Shown here: positions 27,272 to 36,299 of the stretch, piece by piece
How positions within the stretch are numbered: the stretch's first letter is position 1
How the letters are laid out: each line of letters opens with the position of its first letter
DNA from: Planctomycetaceae bacterium
GTDB taxonomy: Bacteria; Planctomycetota; Planctomycetia; Pirellulales; Pirellulaceae
Direction: 5' to 3'
Length of the DNA: 64,000 bases
NCBI GenBank assembly: GCA_002723275.1
Contig: PBNZ01000008.1
Span: 52,175 to 116,174 of the forward strand
The notes under the pieces: generated by a model
Database searches by the model: none
Told to the model about the DNA's origin: nothing
The model's input: the letters and a program-made list of their open reading frames with translations, nothing else
Position numbers and translations under genes: made by a program

Positions 27272-28210
27272 TTACCACTGATCTACGTCGAAAACTCGCT
27301 GAGCCGCCAGCAAGTCGCTTTCACGCGGACGGCATTCGAGGCCTACGTAACCGTCGTAGCCAAGGTCCTGGATCTCTTGGAACACGCGCGTGTAGTTGAC
27401 TTCCCCGGTTCCCGGTTCATGTCGACCTGGATTGTCTGCCAACTGAATATACCCCACGTTATCGAATCCCTCTCGTAGATTCATGCATAAATCGCCTTCC
27501 ACGATCTGCATGTGGTAGAGATCCCAGTTGATTTTGACGCTCGGTGAATGCACCGCTTCGCAAATGGCGATTGCGTCGGCGCTGCCGTAGAGGCAATGCT
27601 TCGGATGATTTCGAGGATTCATCGGTTCAATGATAATGGTTTTCTTTCGTTTTTCGCAAATCGGTGCGACTCGTTTCAAGCCTTTGATCGCAGCCGCGTG
27701 CATGTCTTTTTTGCTTACGCCGGGTATGTCGTTGCCAATGACGACCGTGAAGAGCGAACAGTCCAATTGATCCGCAACGTCGCAGCTCTTTTCAATTTGC
27801 GCCTCAAAGGGTGCGTGATCATAGTAGGGGTTGTTCAATTCGGTTCCAAAGCCCCATGCTGTAAATTGGGCGACCGCGACTTGACGTTCCTTGAGTAGTT
27901 TGGCGGCTTCCTCAAGCGGCTTGTTGGCAAAGGGCCAGAATTCAATGGCTGGAAAGCCCATGTCGGCAGCCAGGTTAATCTTTTCGAGGAACGATTTGTT
28001 GCCGAACCACATTTCCACATTCACGGCGAAGGGGGTGTGTTGCGTTCGCCCCGGTTTATTCGCTCGGTCCAGCTTTTTGGCAGGATTGGCAGTGGATGGC
28101 TCGGCCAGTAAACCGGTTGCCAGAGTCGCCGCTACACTGGTGCCCAAAAATGTACGTCGGCCAATGCCAAGATCTTCGTTGCGCATTTCTTGCTTTCTTG
28201 GGGATGTCAC
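27272..28210 (-). CDS. Tat-exported TIM-barrel isomerase (hydroxypyruvate isomerase-like)
   Basis: A 312-residue protein with a Tat leader (GRRTFLGTSVAATLATGLL) and a xylose-isomerase-like TIM barrel. Metal-ligand positions of the family are in IIIEPMNPRNHP (Glu), INWDLYHMQIVEGD (Asp), YIQLADNPGRHEPG (Gln) and GYVGLECRP (Glu). This matches the Hyi/hydroxypyruvate isomerase or sugar-epimerase group, probably with a divalent metal. The GTG at 28210 has AAGGAG six nt upstream and is chosen over the ATG at 28186. A second Tat-exported member lies at 47008-47958. Confidence 0.88.
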   Translation of the reverse strand: MTSPRKQEMRNEDLGIGRRTFLGTSVAATLATGLLAEPSTANPAKKLDRANKPGRTQHTPFAVNVEMWFGNKSFLEKINLAADMGFPAIEFWPFANKPLEEAAKLLKERQVAVAQFTAWGFGTELNNPYYDHAPFEAQIEKSCDVADQLDCSLFTVVIGNDIPGVSKKDMHAAAIKGLKRVAPICEKRKKTIIIEPMNPRNHPKHCLYGSADAIAICEAVHSPSVKINWDLYHMQIVEGDLCMNLREGFDNVGYIQLADNPGRHEPGTGEVNYTRVFQEIQDLGYDGYVGLECRPRESDLLAAQRVFDVDQW

Positions 28211-28457
28211 GGTTGACTCCTTCGCCTGTCGGTTTGCCTATGGAGAATACACCCCGACATTATAGATGAGAAAGCCAATCCGCCATATCGCTCTACCCAA
28301 CCGGGCTGATCATTCCTGGGCTGGCGGGAACTGGACTCAGAGCGGTAAGTTGGGTTCCATGCCTTGCGTTGGTCGTCGGCGTCAGCGATATTTGTCGGCG
28401 ACAAAATTTGAAGAAAAACAAGCCTCTTCCGATTCTTTTCACAAAGGGAGTTAAAAC

Positions 28458-29324
28458 GTGGAACTCGAGCGACTCACCGAACCGGTCACCCTTGGTGAAG
28501 GTCCCTGTTGGCATGCCGATGAACAGGTTTTGTATTGGGTGGATATCTTCGGCAAGGCATTGCACCGCTTTGATCCCTCGGCAGCGACCGATCAGCACTG
28601 GGATCTTGGGGCCTTTGTGGGAACGGTTGCCCCTCGTGCTTCGGGCGGTCTGGTGGTTGCCTTGGAAGATGGTTTTGGCCATTTCGAGCCAGGAACAGGG
28701 ACGTACGAGGCATGGGATACGGTTGAGGCGAATCCCAGCACTCGCTTTAACGATGGCAAGTGTGATCCTTCGGGACGATTCTGGTGCGGCTCCATGGACA
28801 AGAGTGAAGAAGAGAACCTGGGCACCCTTTATCGGATGGGACCGGACCGATCCGTTCAATCGATGGTCTCGCCTGTTGGGATTTCGAACGGTCTTGGTTG
28901 GAGTCCGGATGAAACAAAGATGTACTACATCGATTCGCCCACGCGACAAATCTGGGTTTTTGATTACGACGCAAGCACGGGAGCGATTGAGAATCGTCGG
29001 ACGCTCGTCGAATTGACCGAAGGAGAAGGGTGGCCGGATGGCATGACCGTCGATGCGGATGGCAATCTCTGGTTAGCTCAATGGGCAGGCTCCTGCGTGA
29101 CTCAACGAGATCCCGAAAATGGCAAGGTGATGCAACGGATTGAGACTCCGGCTCCGCACACGTCTGCCTGTTGTTTCGGTGGCCCCGAACTTACCGATCT
29201 CTACATCACTTCGGCCAGGAAGGGGCTTACAGAGTCGCAACTGCAAGAGTATCCGGATTCTGGCTGTCTTTTCCGAATCCGTTTGTCGACCCAAGGCTGT
29301 CCAACATTTGCCTACGCAGAATAG
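28458..29324 (+). CDS. SMP-30/gluconolactonase family lactonase
   Basis: A 288-residue six-bladed propeller, cytoplasmic, with the family's metal ligands in LGEGPCWHADEQVLYWVD (Glu), ISNGLGWSPDE (Asn) and GWPDGMTVDADGNLW (Asp), plus FNDGKCDPSGRFWCGSMD. Members hydrolyse sugar lactones such as gluconolactone or related aldonolactones, fitting a role after the sugar-oxidising Gfo/Idh/MocA-type enzymes. The start is GTG at 28458 after AAAGGGAG. The gene is followed by a strong hairpin shared with the convergent ThuA-DUF1080 gene. Confidence 0.92.
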   Translation: MELERLTEPVTLGEGPCWHADEQVLYWVDIFGKALHRFDPSAATDQHWDLGAFVGTVAPRASGGLVVALEDGFGHFEPGTGTYEAWDTVEANPSTRFNDGKCDPSGRFWCGSMDKSEEENLGTLYRMGPDRSVQSMVSPVGISNGLGWSPDETKMYYIDSPTRQIWVFDYDASTGAIENRRTLVELTEGEGWPDGMTVDADGNLWLAQWAGSCVTQRDPENGKVMQRIETPAPHTSACCFGGPELTDLYITSARKGLTESQLQEYPDSGCLFRIRLSTQGCPTFAYAE

Positions 29325-29361
29325 GGTGTTTGCTGGACGGTCATCACCACAGCAGTACGAA

Positions 29362-29390
29362 GCGTGCCTCTTTTCAAGGCAGAGGCACGC
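29362..29390. terminator. Bidirectional hairpin terminator
   Basis: A perfect 10-bp stem, GCGTGCCTCT (29362-29371) paired with AGAGGCACGC (29381-29390) around a 9-nt loop, between the convergent SMP-30 and ThuA-DUF1080 genes. There is no long T-run on either side, so efficiency is uncertain. Confidence 0.6.
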
Positions 29391-29408
29391 GAAGGTTGAC
29401 ACCCTGCG

Positions 29409-30959
29409 TTATTTGCTGGGCACCATCAGCTTGATGTTGCGGTAGGAAACCGCACCGTGGTCACCCTGGAACATGAGCGGGCCAGTTGCACCCTCACCAC
29501 GCCCAAGGCTGCCGCCCGTCACTCCGGTAACCTCAACGTTTTCATGTAAAACTTTGCCGTTGAGCTCGACGAGTTTGAAGATGGCATTGGAAACCTTCTT
29601 GCCGTCTTCAAATTTCGGTGCTTGAAACTCGATGACGAATTTCTGCCATTCACCTGGTGCCAACGCTGCGTTGGTTCGGGGTGCTTGGGCTCCGTAGATG
29701 CCGCCAATGTCGCCGGGGCCTACCTTCTCTTTGCCATAGCTGTCGAGCACCTGGACCTCATAGTTGCCATGGAGATAGATACCGGAGTTCGAACGTTTGG
29801 GCACCATGACCTCGATCTCCAGTCGACAGTCACCAAATTCCTCCTCGGTAAAGATGTCAACGCCACCACCCTTCACGTTAACCAGTTGACCTGATTCTCC
29901 AGTGATTTTCAATTTCTGGGGATCAGCAGGATCCAACTCCGCGGTACCAGCTTGCCAGTGACTGCCCGTATCCTTCTTGAGTTTCCAACCATCGAGGTTG
30001 CGACCGTTGAAGGGTTCGATCGTTACGGTGTCAGACGATCCGCTGGGGGTCGCATCGGCGGATAGATCACCCAGGACAAATTGCAGTCCGGAGAGATAAT
30101 GTTGCATGACCACGGGATTCCAAAAAATGAAATCGTTATGGCCGAGGACCGAATAAAAAACTCGTCCACTTCCGAAATCTCGAATCCAACTGATTGCATA
30201 GTCTCCGTCGTCTCGCGCTCCTCGGCTTACATCGAACTTGTCTGTGTCCAAGCTCAGCAATACGCGAAGGTTGTCACGCGTATACGGCTGGTAGCCGTTG
30301 TAAGACGAATTTTTACCTCGAGGGGCAAACTGGTAGATCTCGTCTTTGACTTCGAATCCCTCGTCCGCATCAAACATGTTCGTCAACGGATGATTTGGAG
30401 AATCAATTTTGAGAGGTACATCAGTGTGCCACGGATGGCCGGTGAACCAACCGCCAATCATGTCGCCGTAAATCTTCCAACTGTAAAAGGTGTCGGTGGC
30501 TGAGTGGACTCCGAAAAGGCCTTTGCCTGATTCGACAAATTCTCGAAGGTTGTCTTTGCGTTTTTCTAATGTCTGTTTTTCTTCGGCATTGAGATCGCCA
30601 TTGCGAGGCGCAAGGCAATCACCCGTGGTGTTGAGCATCACGACGGCATCGAATTGATTGAGCTTGTCGGCGTCAAACATAACAGGGTCTTCACTGTGAA
30701 CGGCTGTGAAGGCGCGTGTCTTTTCGCCGAGCATCTGGATCGCCTTGGCTCCAGCGGGAATGGAGCCGTGTCGAAAACCCAAAGTCTTGCTGTAGATCAG
30801 CACATGTCGCGGCTTCTTCGGTTCAACAACCGAGTTTTCCGGAAGCGCGTCAGAAATCTTGGCGACAACATCCGAGCTGATCTCGCCGCAGGATTCTGAA
30901 CTAAAGCCAAATGCCGTCATGAAGGCAGTGGCAATCAATAGGATGGAATAGTTTCGCAT
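29409..30959 (-). CDS. Exported ThuA-DUF1080 fusion protein
   Basis: A 516-residue protein with a signal peptide (NYSILLIATAFMTAFGFSS). Residues ~50-300 are a ThuA-like domain (RHVLIYSKTLGFRHGSIPAG, GLFGVHSATDTFYSWKIYGD, GRVFYSVLGHNDFIFW). Residues ~320-516 are a DUF1080 jelly-roll (IEPFNGRNLDGWKLKKD, RSNSGIYLHGNYEVQVLDSYG, GPLMFQGDHGAVSYRNIKLM). The fusion of two domains that occur as separate genes elsewhere in this window (12928 and 17611) implies they act on the same extracellular carbohydrate. The reaction is unknown. Confidence 0.92.
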   Translation of the reverse strand: MRNYSILLIATAFMTAFGFSSESCGEISSDVVAKISDALPENSVVEPKKPRHVLIYSKTLGFRHGSIPAGAKAIQMLGEKTRAFTAVHSEDPVMFDADKLNQFDAVVMLNTTGDCLAPRNGDLNAEEKQTLEKRKDNLREFVESGKGLFGVHSATDTFYSWKIYGDMIGGWFTGHPWHTDVPLKIDSPNHPLTNMFDADEGFEVKDEIYQFAPRGKNSSYNGYQPYTRDNLRVLLSLDTDKFDVSRGARDDGDYAISWIRDFGSGRVFYSVLGHNDFIFWNPVVMQHYLSGLQFVLGDLSADATPSGSSDTVTIEPFNGRNLDGWKLKKDTGSHWQAGTAELDPADPQKLKITGESGQLVNVKGGGVDIFTEEEFGDCRLEIEVMVPKRSNSGIYLHGNYEVQVLDSYGKEKVGPGDIGGIYGAQAPRTNAALAPGEWQKFVIEFQAPKFEDGKKVSNAIFKLVELNGKVLHENVEVTGVTGGSLGRGEGATGPLMFQGDHGAVSYRNIKLMVPSK

Positions 30960-31117
30960 GGGTGGATTCTCAGCTTATGTTGAGGTTGGATGAACGGTTT
31001 CCGATAAGGGAATAATCGCTCGGAATTATACCCCGCAGCGCGACCGGTTGCAGCCAACTTGAGCGGGAAATTCAACAGAAGTGAGACAGGTTGGAGGTGC
31101 CTGTGGAACTCGGTCAA

Positions 31118-32338
31118 TTAAGGATTAAGCGGGCGATCCGAGTTGAGAAAGCCAAATTTGAAGAGTTCTTGATAGATCGCCTCGAGCTGTCGAGTTCGCT
31201 CCTCAAAACTGAGCTGCGTTTCCACGCGTTGTCGAGCTGACATTGCCATTTCTCGGCTACGTGTCGGGCTTTCCAGTGTTTCACGCGTCGCGGCAATCAG
31301 GGCGGGTATATTTTGACAGGGAACAATCCGTCCATGTTGTTGATTTTGGATCAATTGGGATGTCCCACCCGCATCGGTGGCGACGATCGGTATCCCGAGC
31401 GCCATCGCTTCGACGACGACGGTTGGAGTTCCTTCGTAGTCAGAGGATTGCACCAGCACGTCGAGTGCCTGGTAAATATCGGTCATCTTTTCACAATGAC
31501 CAATGAGCCGGCAGTGTTTGTCAAGCTTACGGCGGCGAACCTCTGCACGTAGTGGTTCCAGTAGGCTTCCCTCACCTGCGATAAGAAGCTTTAGGCGATT
31601 ATCTTGATGTCGTAATTCCGCGAACGCTTCAATCAATAAATCGAATCGTTTTTGCAATTCGACGCGGCCAACGCCACCGAGCACAATATCGCTTTCGGTA
31701 TAGTCGAGTTCTTTTCGGACTCGAGAACGTGCGTTCAGGTCTCGTTGGTATTTGTGGGGATTGACTCCGTTCAGCACGACACGCACTCGTCGCGGATCTG
31801 TGCCTGATGTGACGAGTGTATCGCGGATTTGATTCGACACGGCGATGATGCCCGGGAAGTTTGACAAGAGTCGACGGTCAGCTGGATAAAACAGGTTTTT
31901 CTCGCGCCATTTTTCACCGGTCCAGCCATGGGAGGTTGCGAGGCACAAGATAGGATTTCGTCTCGCTAGACGGGATGCGATAAAGCTGGCCTTGTAATCG
32001 TGTGAATGAACGATGTCCGGCTGGAAATCAGTAATCACCTTTTGGACGCCTCTGAAGATGCGTAAATCGAATGGCCCACGATGCGTCTCTTCGTACGTAC
32101 GGATACCCAGTTGATTTGCACGATCGACAAGGTCGAAATCGGTGTCTGATGGATGGTGGATAAAACAAGCTGCCATTTCGATGGATGCGGGCGAAACAAA
32201 ATCCGCATTTCGAAGGACGATTTTGTCCGCGCCGCCTCCCGCGCCGTCAACGGCACGAAGTGCTAACACCCGCAAAGCGCGTCGGGGCGATGTTTGAATT
32301 CGATTTGATTGAGCTGGGATCGAAAGGTGTTGGATCAT
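31118..32338 (-). CDS. Glycosyltransferase family 4
   Basis: A 406-residue GT-B retaining glycosyltransferase. Seen: IVHSHDYKASFIASRLAR, the GVGRVELQKRFDLLIEAFAEL start of the Glycos_transf_1 domain, LIAGEGSLLEPL, and the nucleotide-sugar motif SDYEGTPTVVVEAMALGIPIVATDAGG with the catalytic Glu-x7-Glu. No signal or membrane segment, so it acts on the cytoplasmic face. The ATG at 32338 lies 16 nt after the upstream GT2 stop; a TTG at 32398 would overlap. The donor and acceptor are unknown. Together with the GT2 gene it probably builds an exported glycan or glycolipid. Confidence 0.9.
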   Translation of the reverse strand: MIQHLSIPAQSNRIQTSPRRALRVLALRAVDGAGGGADKIVLRNADFVSPASIEMAACFIHHPSDTDFDLVDRANQLGIRTYEETHRGPFDLRIFRGVQKVITDFQPDIVHSHDYKASFIASRLARRNPILCLATSHGWTGEKWREKNLFYPADRRLLSNFPGIIAVSNQIRDTLVTSGTDPRRVRVVLNGVNPHKYQRDLNARSRVRKELDYTESDIVLGGVGRVELQKRFDLLIEAFAELRHQDNRLKLLIAGEGSLLEPLRAEVRRRKLDKHCRLIGHCEKMTDIYQALDVLVQSSDYEGTPTVVVEAMALGIPIVATDAGGTSQLIQNQQHGRIVPCQNIPALIAATRETLESPTRSREMAMSARQRVETQLSFEERTRQLEAIYQELFKFGFLNSDRPLNP

Positions 32339-32354
32339 GACAGGTTCAGGCGAG

Positions 32355-33593
32355 TTATCGACGTGGGGTCCGATTCCATGAATAGTTGCTAAACCCAAGG
32401 AGAGCTCGCATCGAAATAGCGGCCATCCCGGCGACGACGGCGGGTGTTTGTAGCAGGTACTGGAAACGTTTTGTATTCAACCCGAGTTTCCAGATTCCTG
32501 CCGTGAGATAGGCTGCGTAAAGGGGGATTAAGCTCATCGCTAAAATCCACGCGGAAACGGTGAAACGAGTGGGAGACCAGAAATGCAGTGATGCCGCACC
32601 GAGTTGAGTGAGTAATAAATGGAATAGCACGAGAGGACGACTGGTGATCAATAAAGTCCAACCTAGATCGACGGTTCTGAGGTTTCCTTTTCTGATTCCT
32701 TCCCACATCAATCGAAACGAATCTGTACGACTGAGACTCATGTTCCCACTCGCCCAACGTGTACGCTGTATGGCTAGTTCTTTCCGTGACTCGGCGTTGG
32801 TGCAACGCACATAGGCATTGTCGATAAAGCGAATGCGTTCGTTCTGTCGTGTCAGACTGATTGTGAATTCGGTATCTTCCGCACAGGAATGAGATGACCA
32901 TCCAAAAGATTCGATAATGGAACGGTGGAACACCATACCTGTTCCGACGAGAACGACTGCTAGACCGAGGCGAGATTTTGGTGAAAAGAAAAGGTCGTAC
33001 TCTAGCGTGCGCCCAACGCCTGCAGTATACGAGATTGGACTAGCATCGGCGTTGGATACAAGGTGGTTGGCTTGGAGCACGCGATTACCGTCCTGGAGAA
33101 AACGATCGATGATTTTCAGCGAGTTGACATCTAAAGGACAGTCGGCGTCGAGCACCATGTAGGCATCGTGTGATTCTTGGATGAGTTGTTCGAAGGCCCA
33201 CGCCAAAGCATGGCCCTTGCCCGGACGCGTTGGGTCTTGACGCTCAAGAACGCGAATGTCCATGTCACGGGCGATTTGAGCGGTGTTGTCTTGGCAGTTG
33301 TCAGCGATGACAACGATTTCAACAAGATCTTTTGGATATTTCGCCGTCAAGCAGGACTGGAGAGTTTGTTCGATGACGATTTGCTCATCGTGAGCGGGGA
33401 TCACAATCAAGATCGAGTTGCTCGGTTCAGTCGCTGGCTGTTGCCGATCGCAGACACCATTGAGACGTGCACACACAAGAAACAAATAGTAGAGCACGAC
33501 CGCAAATGACGGTATCAGAAAGATCAGCGCATACAGGATGAATACGAACATACACCAGGCCAGATCAGACTCGGGGACAGGATGCGGTGACAC
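32355..33593 (-). CDS. Membrane glycosyltransferase family 2
   Basis: A 412-residue inverting glycosyltransferase. An N-terminal membrane segment (AWCMFVFILYALIFLIPSFAVVLYYLF, quoted in part) precedes a GT-A domain with ILIVIPAHDEQIVIEQTL, VLDADCPLD (DxD metal site), CAEDTEFTI and QRTRWASGNM (the QxxRW of processive enzymes). Three C-terminal membrane segments follow. This layout resembles cellulose/hyaluronan-type synthases or dolichyl-type transferases. The start appears to be GTG at 33593 without a strong ribosome site; an ATG at 33551 is an alternative. It forms a two-gene unit with the GT4 gene. Confidence 0.88.
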   Translation of the reverse strand: MSPHPVPESDLAWCMFVFILYALIFLIPSFAVVLYYLFLVCARLNGVCDRQQPATEPSNSILIVIPAHDEQIVIEQTLQSCLTAKYPKDLVEIVVIADNCQDNTAQIARDMDIRVLERQDPTRPGKGHALAWAFEQLIQESHDAYMVLDADCPLDVNSLKIIDRFLQDGNRVLQANHLVSNADASPISYTAGVGRTLEYDLFFSPKSRLGLAVVLVGTGMVFHRSIIESFGWSSHSCAEDTEFTISLTRQNERIRFIDNAYVRCTNAESRKELAIQRTRWASGNMSLSRTDSFRLMWEGIRKGNLRTVDLGWTLLITSRPLVLFHLLLTQLGAASLHFWSPTRFTVSAWILAMSLIPLYAAYLTAGIWKLGLNTKRFQYLLQTPAVVAGMAAISMRALLGFSNYSWNRTPRR

Positions 33594-33772
33594 CTGAGCG
33601 ATTTTGATGCCAGAACGACCGCGATGTCCCTCTTTTTCAGCCTGATTGACGAACCTGCGCTTTCAACCGATGGATCCGAAACTTCCCCGCAAAATTCCGT
33701 CGATTACGGCCCGGTGGTGGCCCGCATATCGAACGTATCGATGATGCGGGTTTTCAGATTTCTTTGTAGCGG

Positions 33773-35713
33773 TTAGAGCAGGAAAGGCCCCTTGTGGCGG
33801 ACGAATCCTTCCATCGCCTTGTATTCTGCGAGCCCCAGTCGATCGAAGGTTTCTGCCGTATCCGCATTTCTAGCTTCGGCGCGTTGCCAGAACTCGCGCA
33901 TGTCGGGTCCGGGAAACAATGCGCGGTCTTTTTGCGACTCGTGTTTAAAAATCGCAGCACGTTTGCGAGTGACTTCTTCCGGACTCAAGGGAACCGCCAT
34001 TTCGATCTGATCGGGACCCCACTCCTGCCATGCTCCTCGGTAGAGCCAGAGTTCACAGTTATTGAACCATGATTCGTTCTGTAGCTCGTGACAGCCTCGT
34101 AATACCGCGTTGAGGCAGGTGCGATGCGTGCCATGCGGATCACTGAGGTCCCCAGCAGCATAGATCTGGTGCGGCTCGATGTCTCGCAATAGGTTCGTAA
34201 TAATGTCGATATCTTCATTGCTGAGCGGCCGTTTGCGAACACGTCCTGTTTCGTAGAACGGCATGTCCAGGAAGTGAAGATTCTCACGCGGAACCCCGCA
34301 GCAACGCGCGCCTGCAACGGCCTCGCATCGTCGGATCAAAGCCTTGGTTTGCTGAACTTCTTCACTGTCCACCTGGCCTGGGCTCTTGTTCTTGAGGAAT
34401 TCCTCAATGTGGTCTTCCAGTTCGATGGTACGCTGCAGGTCGATGTCAAAATGGCGGTTGAATTCCGTCGCAAACTCGATAAATCGAATTGCGTCATCAT
34501 CGAAGACCGCAATATTGCCCGATGTCTGATAGGCGATGTGGACCTCGTGACCTTGGTCGACAAGGCGGATCAGAGTGCCACCCATGGAAATGACGTCGTC
34601 GTCCGGATGGGGTGAGAAAATAACGACGCGTTTCGGGAAAATCTCGTCGAACGGACGGTCTCGATCGCCCGGTTGCTTTGCATGTTCTGGCTTCCCACCA
34701 GGCCAACCCGTAATCGTGCTCTGTAAGTGGCGGAAGACGGAAAGGTTGATGTCGTAGGCGGGGCCTTTTTCCGCAAGCAGGTCCTGCAATCCCTTTTCGT
34801 TGTAGTCTTGATCGGTGAGTGCCAATACTGGCTTGTCCAGTTGGGTGGCCAGCCAGATCACGGCGTTTCGGATTCGGTCTTCTGGCCACTCAATTTGACC
34901 AACAAGCCACGGACACTTAAAGCGAATGAGCCCCGAGGCAGCTGCCGAATCAAGTATCACGTGGGCGTCCGGATGATCCTGGAGAAAACTCGCGGCAACT
35001 GAGTCAGTGATTTCTCCCTCGACGGCCTGAGCAACGATCTTGGCCTTGTGTTCACCGAACGCCATCAAAATCACCTTTCGGGCGTTCAGAATCGTACCGA
35101 CTCCCATGGTGATCGCGCGGCGCGGAACATTTTCCTCGCCAAAGAAGTCACTTGCGGCATCAATCCGCGTTATTCGGTCAAGTGTGATCAGACGAGTGCG
35201 GCTCTCTTTACCCGATCCCGGCTCGTTAAAGCCGATATGGCCCGTCCGTCCAATACCGAGTATTTGGATGTCGATGCCACCGGACTGACTGATCTTCTGT
35301 TCGTAAGCCTCACAGTAGCGGCTTACCTCTTCGAGCTGGAGCTCCCCATTGGGAATGTGTATGTTTTCTCGCGGAATGTCGACCCGATCGAACAGATGCT
35401 CGTTCATGAATCGCACATAGCTTTGCAGCTCTTTGGGCGTCATCGGATAGTATTCGTCGAGATTGAAGGTGACGACGTTCGAAAACGAAAGTCCCTCTTC
35501 GTTGTGCATCCGAACCAGCTCGTTGTAGACACCAACCGGGGTTGAGCCTGTTGCGAGTCCAAGGACGCAGTTCTTGCTCTCCGCCTGTCGACTGCGAATC
35601 AACGCCGCGATCTGCTGAGCTACAGCAGTTGATGCGTCACTTATGTCCGGGAAAACTGTGGAAGGTATGTGTTCCCGGATCGTCAGGTTGTAGTTCGATT
35701 GCCCCACCGCCAT
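33773..35713 (-). CDS. nagB: Glucosamine-6-phosphate deaminase fused to a PIG-L-type deacetylase domain
   Basis: A 646-residue fusion. Residues ~1-270 are NagB: VLGLATGSTPVGVYNEL, FNLDEYYPM, GIGRTGHIGFNEPGS and ITMGVGTILNARKVILMAFG, the active-site loops for GlcN6P to Fru6P plus ammonia. Residues ~370-600 are a LmbE/PIG-L domain with the zinc signature VVIFSPHPDDDVISMGGTL and GDLSDPHGTHRTCL. The long NagB-LmbE form is known in planctomycetes and Bacteroidetes, and could couple deacetylation of an amino sugar with deamination. The ATG at 35713 fits the usual N-terminus and has GGAG upstream; ATG at 35749 is an alternative. Neighbouring GT genes suggest amino-sugar turnover. Confidence 0.9.
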   Translation of the reverse strand: MAVGQSNYNLTIREHIPSTVFPDISDASTAVAQQIAALIRSRQAESKNCVLGLATGSTPVGVYNELVRMHNEEGLSFSNVVTFNLDEYYPMTPKELQSYVRFMNEHLFDRVDIPRENIHIPNGELQLEEVSRYCEAYEQKISQSGGIDIQILGIGRTGHIGFNEPGSGKESRTRLITLDRITRIDAASDFFGEENVPRRAITMGVGTILNARKVILMAFGEHKAKIVAQAVEGEITDSVAASFLQDHPDAHVILDSAAASGLIRFKCPWLVGQIEWPEDRIRNAVIWLATQLDKPVLALTDQDYNEKGLQDLLAEKGPAYDINLSVFRHLQSTITGWPGGKPEHAKQPGDRDRPFDEIFPKRVVIFSPHPDDDVISMGGTLIRLVDQGHEVHIAYQTSGNIAVFDDDAIRFIEFATEFNRHFDIDLQRTIELEDHIEEFLKNKSPGQVDSEEVQQTKALIRRCEAVAGARCCGVPRENLHFLDMPFYETGRVRKRPLSNEDIDIITNLLRDIEPHQIYAAGDLSDPHGTHRTCLNAVLRGCHELQNESWFNNCELWLYRGAWQEWGPDQIEMAVPLSPEEVTRKRAAIFKHESQKDRALFPGPDMREFWQRAEARNADTAETFDRLGLAEYKAMEGFVRHKGPFLL

Positions 35714-36299
35714 AAATCTGTTGTCTCCACTCAATTTGATTGAAAACATTTCGGAGGACGCACTGAGGCTGCCTTTGGCTTGAACCGTGTTGTCACACAC
35801 CCAAGGCCGGATGCCGGCAAGATTCGTAGACTGTCAAGGTTTCCTAACCTTTTTCAGTAACTGGCCCGATCCCACAGCGACTTCGTTTGTCGCTGACATC
35901 GAAAGCTTCAGCTCCTCCGGATAAACGTCTACTAAAAGCTCAAGGATTATATCGGTTTCCGAGATTGAGCGTTACCCGCCAACGGTGAAATCCAGTCGGT
36001 CGTTTTGTGAGCTAAGCCGTAAAATCAACCAACTTTATGTCCACACCAAAGAACTCGCAATTCTGAGAGAAAGGAAGTCTGAATTCTAAAATTCCCTTAC
36101 TATCTATACCCGGGACCTAGATCGCCTAAACCGGATGTTTCCGGTCGCTAAGGCGATGATCGGGTAGAAGGTCCATCTTAGACTCGATCAAATCCGTATG
36201 CAGAATGGGAAGTCACGGTATCATAGTAGAATATGGCGGGGGCGGCGGAACGCTTTTGGAAGATCGCGGGACAAGCGTATGGTAAGGACATATCGACGG
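35714..36299. other. Divergent intergenic region with leader structure
   Basis: 586 nt between the divergent nagB-type and DUF1559 genes. It should contain both promoters. I see no gene in it. The one clear structure is the nested inverted repeat at 36113-36174 (separate entry). An in-frame ATG at 36198 could lengthen the DUF1559 protein by 34 residues but is not favoured. Confidence 0.4.
36113..36174 (+). ncRNA. Structured leader RNA candidate upstream of DUF1559 gene
   Basis: Three stems nest co-axially: GGACCT (36113-36118) with AGGTCC (36169-36174); ATCGCCT (36121-36127) with AGGCGAT (36151-36157); and ACCGG (36130-36134) with CCGGT (36141-36145) closing an ATGTTT loop. The unpaired elements are AA (between stems on the 5' side), CGCTA-like on the 3' side and an ~11-nt 3' strand GATCGGGTAGA. 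No T-run follows, so it is not a standard terminator. It would lie in the 5' leader of the DUF1559 gene starting at ~36300. It does not match a riboswitch consensus I know, including c-di-GMP classes. Confidence 0.45.

Noticed and set aside
28369-29016. 215-residue plus-strand ORF overlapping the SMP-30 gene
   Set aside because: It is the wrong frame of the SMP-30 gene, with arginine/tryptophan-rich sequence and no family features.
36113-36174. c-di-GMP-type riboswitch
   Set aside because: The CGCAAAGCC and related conserved loops are absent; only the general stem topology is similar.
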